Source: Actinomycetes bacterium
GTDB taxonomy: Bacteria > Actinomycetota > Actinomycetes > Actinomycetales > Cellulomonadaceae
DNA length: 16,599 nucleotides
Direction: 5' to 3'
Assembly (NCBI GenBank): GCA_023461115.1
Contig: JAEWOA010000096.1
Coordinates: 1 to 16,599 of the forward strand
Position numbers and translations under genes: made by a program. Numbering within the stretch: position 1 is the stretch's first letter; every line of letters begins with the position of its first letter. Below are positions 13,322 through 16,599 of the stretch, piece after piece. The notes below the pieces were generated by a model. The model saw nothing but the letters and a program-made list of their open reading frames with translations, was not told the origin of the DNA and made no database searches.

Positions 13322-14173
13322 TCAGGGGCCTGCGACAACCGCAGACTGCAGGACCGTCAGGATGATGTAGACCGCCGGGGCGGTCAGCAACAGCGAGTCG
13401 AGGCGGTCCAGGATGCCGCCGTGGCCGGGGACGAGCCGGCCCATGTCCTTGAGCTCCAGGTCGCGCTTGAGCATCGACTCCGCGAGGTCGCCGAGCGTGG
13501 CGGTCGCGACCGTCGCGAGGCCCAGGAACACCCCCGTGATCGGCTCGCCGCCGAAGGCGACCTGCACGCTGACCACGCCGACCACGCACGCGAGCACGAT
13601 CGATCCGGCCAGCCCCTCCCAGGACTTCTTCGGGCTGACCGTCGGCGCCAGCGGGTGCCGGCCGAGCAACACCCCGACCGCGTAGCCGCCGGTGTCCGAC
13701 GCCACCACCAGCAGGATGAACACCAGGACGCGCGCGGGCCCGTCCGGGGCGGCGAGCATGAGCATGACGAAGCCCGCCAGGAACGGCAGGTACGCCGCCG
13801 CGAAGGCGCCGCCCACCGCGTCCCGCAACGCGTGGTCACCGCTGCCGTCCAGCACCCGCCAGACGACGACGCCGCCGACCGTGAGCATGAACGAGACGAA
13901 CAGCGCCTCCGGGCCGGCCGCGTACGACGAGATCAGGATGCCGACCGCGCCGACCAGCAGCGGCAGCAGCGGCAGGTGGATCGAGCGGCGCGTCAGCGCC
14001 TGCGCCAACTCCCACAGACCGGCGCACACCACGAGCGCCGCGAGGACGACGAACGCCTCCTTGCGGATGAACAGGCTCGCGACGACGACGACGAGCAGGC
14101 CGACGCCCACCGCGATCGCGACCGGGAGGTCGCGACCCGGCTTGGACGTGGTGGGCGCGGCGAGCTGTGTCAT
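13322..14173 (-). CDS. cdsA: Phosphatidate cytidylyltransferase (CDP-diacylglycerol synthase)
   Basis: CdsA makes CDP-diacylglycerol from phosphatidate and CTP, the branch point for bacterial phospholipids (in actinobacteria also phosphatidylinositol). The 283-aa integral membrane protein has about eight hydrophobic segments (for example 18-36, 40-58, 67-86, 90-106, 126-142, 149-170, 190-207, 212-230). It carries the family signature in about 233-260: SMLKRDLELKD then GHGGILDRLDS with its conserved Lys/Arg and Asp residues. ASDTGGYAVG (158-167) and PKKSWEG (181-187) are further conserved blocks. ATG 14173 overlaps the frr stop by one base (TGATG), with GAGG upstream. It is coupled to frr as in many bacteria. 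The product acts in the cytoplasmic membrane. Confidence 0.96.
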   Translation of the reverse strand: MTQLAAPTTSKPGRDLPVAIAVGVGLLVVVVASLFIRKEAFVVLAALVVCAGLWELAQALTRRSIHLPLLPLLVGAVGILISSYAAGPEALFVSFMLTVGGVVVWRVLDGSGDHALRDAVGGAFAAAYLPFLAGFVMLMLAAPDGPARVLVFILLVVASDTGGYAVGVLLGRHPLAPTVSPKKSWEGLAGSIVLACVVGVVSVQVAFGGEPITGVFLGLATVATATLGDLAESMLKRDLELKDMGRLVPGHGGILDRLDSLLLTAPAVYIILTVLQSAVVAGP

Positions 14174-14730
14174 CAGACCTCGAGAAGCTCGGCTTCCTTG
14201 CCCGCGAGCAGGTGGTCCACCAACTCGGTGTGCTTCTTGGTGAGGCCCTCGAGCTCCTTCTCGGCGCGCGCCACCTCGTCCTCGCCTGCCTCGCCGTCCT
14301 TCACGATGCGGTCCAGCTCCTCCTTGGCACGGCGCCGGATGCTGCGGATCGAGATGCGCGCCTCCTCCGCCTTGTGCTTGGCGAGCTTGACGAAGTCGCG
14401 GCGGCGCTCCTCGGTGAGCGCGGGCAGCACGACGCGGATCACGTTGCCGTCGTTCGTCGGGTTCACGCCCAGGTCCGAGTCGCGCAGCGACTTCTCGATC
14501 GCGGCCATCGACGACTTGTCGAACGGGCTGACCAGGATCGTGCGCGCCTCGGAGACGTTGAACGACGCGAGCTGCTGCAGCGGCGTGGGGCTGCCGTAGT
14601 AGTCGACGAACACCTTCGAGAACATCGCCGCGTTCGCGCGGCCCGTGCGGATCGTCGCGAAGTCGTCCTTGGCGACCTCGACGGCCTTGTCCATCTTCTC
14701 CTCGGCCTCGAGGAGGGTCTCGTCGATCAC
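14173..14730 (-). CDS. frr: Ribosome recycling factor
   Basis: RRF, with EF-G, splits post-termination ribosomes. The 185-aa product has the family length and sequence throughout. The N-terminal helix MIDETLLEAEEKMDKAVEVA is followed by FATIRTGRANAAMF (about 24-37), YYGSPTPLQQLASFNV, VSPFDKS, the LRDSDLGVNPTNDGNVIRV segment (about 82-100) and LTEERRRDFVKLAKHKAEEA in the long three-helix bundle. GTG 14730 is preceded by AAGGAG at ideal spacing. It lies 68 bp downstream of pyrH, across a spacer with a 15-bp tandem duplication, and its stop overlaps the cdsA start. The order tsf-pyrH-frr-cdsA is widely conserved. Confidence 0.97.
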   Translation of the reverse strand: MIDETLLEAEEKMDKAVEVAKDDFATIRTGRANAAMFSKVFVDYYGSPTPLQQLASFNVSEARTILVSPFDKSSMAAIEKSLRDSDLGVNPTNDGNVIRVVLPALTEERRRDFVKLAKHKAEEARISIRSIRRRAKEELDRIVKDGEAGEDEVARAEKELEGLTKKHTELVDHLLAGKEAELLEV

Positions 14731-14752
14731 CGGTGCTCCTTGTGCTGGTGGT

Positions 14753-14782
14753 GGCTGAGTCTGTGGCGGCTGAGTCTGTGGC
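14753..14782. repeat. Perfect 15-bp tandem duplication in the pyrH-frr spacer
   Basis: The plus strand reads GGCTGAGTCTGTGGC twice head to tail (14753-14767 and 14768-14782), followed by a partial third copy beginning GGC. The copies are identical, so the duplication is probably recent. It sits between the pyrH stop and the frr Shine-Dalgarno sequence. Confidence 0.9.
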
Positions 14783-14798
14783 GGCGAAGCAGCTGGCG

Positions 14799-15545
14799 TC
14801 AGTCGGTCGTGACCGACGTGCCGATCTTCTCACCCTGCAGCGCGCGCGTGACGTTGCCCTGCTCCTCGAGCCCGAAGACGCGCATCCGCATGTTGTTGTC
14901 GCGTGCCATCGACAGCGCGGTCTGGTCCATCACACCCAGGTCGCCGACGATCGCCTCGGTGTAGGTCAGGTGCTCCAAGCGCGTCGCCGTCGGGTCGGTG
15001 CGCGGGTCCGCGGTGTACACCGCGTCGACGCCGTTCTTGCCCATGAGCACCTCCTGGCAGTGCGTCTCCAGCGCCCGCTGCACGCACACGGTGTCCGTGG
15101 AGAAGTACGGCATGCCCGCGCCGGCGCCGAAGATCACGACGCGGCCCTTCTCCAGGTGCCGGATCGCGCGCAGCGGGATGTACGGCTCGGCGACCTGGCC
15201 CATCGTGATCGCCGTCTGCACGCGCGTGCTCACGCCGGCCTGCTCCAGGAAGTCCTGCAGCGCCAGGCAGTTCATCACGGTGCCGAGCATGCCCATGTAG
15301 TCGGCGCGGGCCCGGTCCAGGCCGCTCGCGGAGAGCTCGGCGCCGCGGAAGAAGTTGCCGCCGCCGACGACGATCGCGACCTGCACACCACCGCGGACCG
15401 CGATCGCGATCTCGGCGGCGATGCGCCGCACGACATCGACCGCGAGCCCGACGGCTCCCCCACCGAACGTCTCACCCGAGAGCTTCAGCAGCACCCGCCG
15501 GGCGGGGATCACGCTCGTCGGATCGGTGGTGGGGGCGTGGGTCAC
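14799..15545 (-). CDS. pyrH: UMP kinase
   Basis: PyrH phosphorylates UMP to UDP in pyrimidine nucleotide synthesis; the bacterial enzyme is a hexamer of the amino-acid-kinase fold, regulated by GTP and UTP. The 248-aa product has RRVLLKLSGETFGG (about 16-29), VVGGGNFFRGAELS (about 59-72), ADYMGMLGTVMNCLALQD (about 81-98) and ATP-site motifs FGAGAGMPYFSTDT (about 139-152) and KNGVDAVYTADP (about 170-181). GTG 15545 is chosen for its GAGGAG Shine-Dalgarno sequence at good spacing and adds a short Thr/Pro-rich leader before the conserved start. A strong hairpin terminator separates it from tsf, so it probably has its own promoter within 15546-15629, though I could not identify one securely. Confidence 0.97.
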   Translation of the reverse strand: MTHAPTTDPTSVIPARRVLLKLSGETFGGGAVGLAVDVVRRIAAEIAIAVRGGVQVAIVVGGGNFFRGAELSASGLDRARADYMGMLGTVMNCLALQDFLEQAGVSTRVQTAITMGQVAEPYIPLRAIRHLEKGRVVIFGAGAGMPYFSTDTVCVQRALETHCQEVLMGKNGVDAVYTADPRTDPTATRLEHLTYTEAIVGDLGVMDQTALSMARDNNMRMRVFGLEEQGNVTRALQGEKIGTSVTTD

Positions 15546-15629
15546 GGCGACTCCTCGGCGATCGTGGGCTGGCGGGCACTGATGTGGCGCAGCCGCGGCG
15601 ACCCGGGTGCGGGCTTCGCCTCGTTGCGC

Positions 15630-15664
15630 CGGTGGCCCCGACCCTCGTCGGGCCGGGGCCACCG
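15630..15664 (-). terminator. Strong hairpin terminator after tsf
   Basis: CGGTGGCCCCG (15630-15640) pairs perfectly with CGGGGCCACCG (15654-15664). The loop region adds an A-C mismatch and a CCC/GGG extension around TCGTC. It starts 13 nt after the tsf stop in transcript direction. No U-tract follows, as is common in high-GC actinobacteria. Confidence 0.75.
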
Positions 15665-15677
15665 CGGGCAGTCGTGC

Positions 15678-16523
15678 TCAGGCTCCCACGCGGAACCGGA
15701 CGAAGCCGGTCAACGTGCCGCCGACCTCGGCCAGCACCTGGCCGACCGACTTCTTCGGGTCCTTGGCGAACGCCTGGTCGAGCAGGACGTTGTCCTTGAA
15801 GTAGCCGGTCAGGCGGCCCTCGACGATCTTCGACAGCGCGGCCTCGGGCTTGCCCTCGTTGCGCGCGGTCTCCTCGGCGATCTTGCGCTCGTTCTCGACC
15901 GTCTCGGCCGGGACCTCGTCGCGCGTCGCGTACAGCGGCGAGTACGCGGCGATGTGCGTCGCGATGTCGCGCGCCACCGAGGCGCCGGCGACGTCGGTCG
16001 CCACGAGGACGCCGACCTGCGGCGGGAGGTCCTTGTTCACCTTGTGCAGGTAGACCTCGACGTGCTCGCCGGCCACGCGGGCCAGCCGGCGGACGACGAC
16101 GCGCTCGCCGAGCGTCGCAGCCGTCTCGTCGACGATGTTCTGGACCGTGGTGCCCTCGTAGTCGGCGCCGGTCAGCGCGTCGGCGTCGCGGGCGCCCGTC
16201 TCGACGGCGGCCGCGAGCACGCGGTCGGCGAGCGAGATGAACGACTGGCTCTTGGCGACGAAGTCCGTCTCCGAGTTGACCTCGACGAGCACGCCCGTCT
16301 GGCCCTCGCCGTCGGCCGTCGGGCCGACGTGAGCCGCGACAAGGCCGTCGGAGGCCGCGCGGCCCTCGCGCTTGCCGACGCCCTTGAGGCCCTTCACGCG
16401 GATGATCTCGAGCGCCTTCTCGGGGTCGCCCTCGGCCTCCTCGAGCGCCTTCTTGACGTCGAGCATGCCCGCGCCGGTCTTCTCGCGCAGGTCCTTGATG
16501 TCCTGGAGCGAGTAGTTCGCCAT
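15678..16523 (-). CDS. tsf: Translation elongation factor Ts
   Basis: EF-Ts is the nucleotide exchange factor that regenerates EF-Tu-GTP. The 281-aa product starts MANYSLQDIKDLREKTGAGM with the UBA-like N-terminal domain, has the EF-Tu-contacting EVNSETDFVAKS (TDFV at 86-89), and contains two core subdomains. A coiled-coil/C-terminal module follows, including KPEAALSKIVEGRLTGYFKD and LLDQAFAKDPKKSV. The length is usual for actinobacteria. ATG 16523 is the conserved start; the Shine-Dalgarno sequence is weak (CGGGAT about 9 nt upstream). Elsewhere tsf follows rpsB, which should lie to the right of this window. A 13-bp hairpin upstream and a strong terminator downstream bracket the gene. Confidence 0.97.
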   Translation of the reverse strand: MANYSLQDIKDLREKTGAGMLDVKKALEEAEGDPEKALEIIRVKGLKGVGKREGRAASDGLVAAHVGPTADGEGQTGVLVEVNSETDFVAKSQSFISLADRVLAAAVETGARDADALTGADYEGTTVQNIVDETAATLGERVVVRRLARVAGEHVEVYLHKVNKDLPPQVGVLVATDVAGASVARDIATHIAAYSPLYATRDEVPAETVENERKIAEETARNEGKPEAALSKIVEGRLTGYFKDNVLLDQAFAKDPKKSVGQVLAEVGGTLTGFVRFRVGA

Positions 16524-16568
16524 GTGTGTGATCCCGTTCTTGTGTGAGTCGGAAGACGTGGAGCTGGT

Positions 16569-16598
16569 GCGTGGGGGCCGGTCACCCGGCCCCCACGC
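16569..16598 (-). terminator. Perfect 13-bp hairpin upstream of tsf (probable rpsB-tsf attenuator/terminator)
   Basis: GCGTGGGGGCCGG (16569-16581) and CCGGCCCCCACGC (16586-16598) form a perfect stem with the 4-nt loop TCAC, 45 bp before the tsf start. No U-tract follows on the minus strand. It is likely a terminator or partial attenuator after rpsB, as known between rpsB and tsf elsewhere. The upstream gene is outside the window, so this is inferred from synteny. Confidence 0.7.
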
Positions 16599-16599
16599 G

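Noticed and set aside
14733..16547. A 604-codon plus-strand frame opposite pyrH and tsf
   Set aside because: It is a shadow of two conserved genes and has no Shine-Dalgarno sequence or recognisable domain.
1..16599. CRISPR array, IS element, prophage, tRNA/rRNA or biosynthetic cluster
   Set aside because: I saw no repeat-spacer pattern, transposase, integrase, tRNA-like cloverleaf or cluster enzyme. The gaps between assigned genes are all under about 160 bp.

Overview
The window is a stretch of core chromosome from a high-GC Gram-positive bacterium (Actinomycetota, probably a Micrococcales lineage near Cellulomonas; the phylum is well supported, the genus is a guess from general sequence flavour). 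The reasons are very high GC with strong third-position G/C, frequent GTG starts, several candidate leaderless promoters, and a gene order matching the mycobacterial Rv2839c-Rv2889c neighbourhood as I remember it. I see no phage, IS element, CRISPR array, tRNA or rRNA, and no sign of recent transfer. Fifteen of the seventeen genes lie on the minus strand.

Left block (1-2440, minus strand): rimP, nusA, ylxR and the first 85 codons of infB, read right to left. rimP/nusA and nusA/ylxR overlap at their stop/start codons. The 158-bp ylxR-infB spacer holds a UUCG-loop hairpin, three short direct repeats and two mutually exclusive hairpins around the infB Shine-Dalgarno sequence. This is the translation/transcription-factor operon (ribosome maturation, elongation control, RNase P/RNA binding, initiation). 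Divergent from it is a plus-strand DUF4439 lipoprotein gene (2508-3569). It meets convergent proS (3566-5347) with their stop codons sharing one CTAG.

Middle block (5449-8964): a plus-strand Fpg/Nei-family DNA glycosylase with an unusual zinc-finger spacing, then minus-strand genes for a DUF4081-GNAT acetyltransferase, ispG (MEP pathway Fe-S enzyme) and a small DUF1801 protein. Several genes here have no Shine-Dalgarno sequence but carry a -10-like hexamer ending exactly or nearly 7 nt before the start codon, which suggests leaderless mRNAs.

Right block (9013-16523, minus strand, read right to left): tsf, a strong hairpin terminator, pyrH, frr, cdsA, rlmN, a DivIVA-repeat protein, dxr and rseP (site-2 protease). 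It groups elongation factor Ts, UMP kinase, ribosome recycling, CDP-diacylglycerol synthesis, 23S rRNA/tRNA methylation, a probable polar or division scaffold, isoprenoid synthesis and regulated intramembrane proteolysis. The dxr-rseP-ispG-GNAT order is the conserved actinobacterial one, here interrupted by the DUF1801 gene. A 13-bp perfect hairpin at the right edge lies upstream of tsf, where rpsB would be expected outside the window.

No novel multi-gene system is evident. The observations most worth checking are the DUF1801 insertion next to ispG, the four-motif DivIVA protein coupled to rlmN and dxr, the altered Fpg zinc finger, the leaderless promoter set, the possible infB leader switch, and two perfect or near-perfect short tandem repeats.
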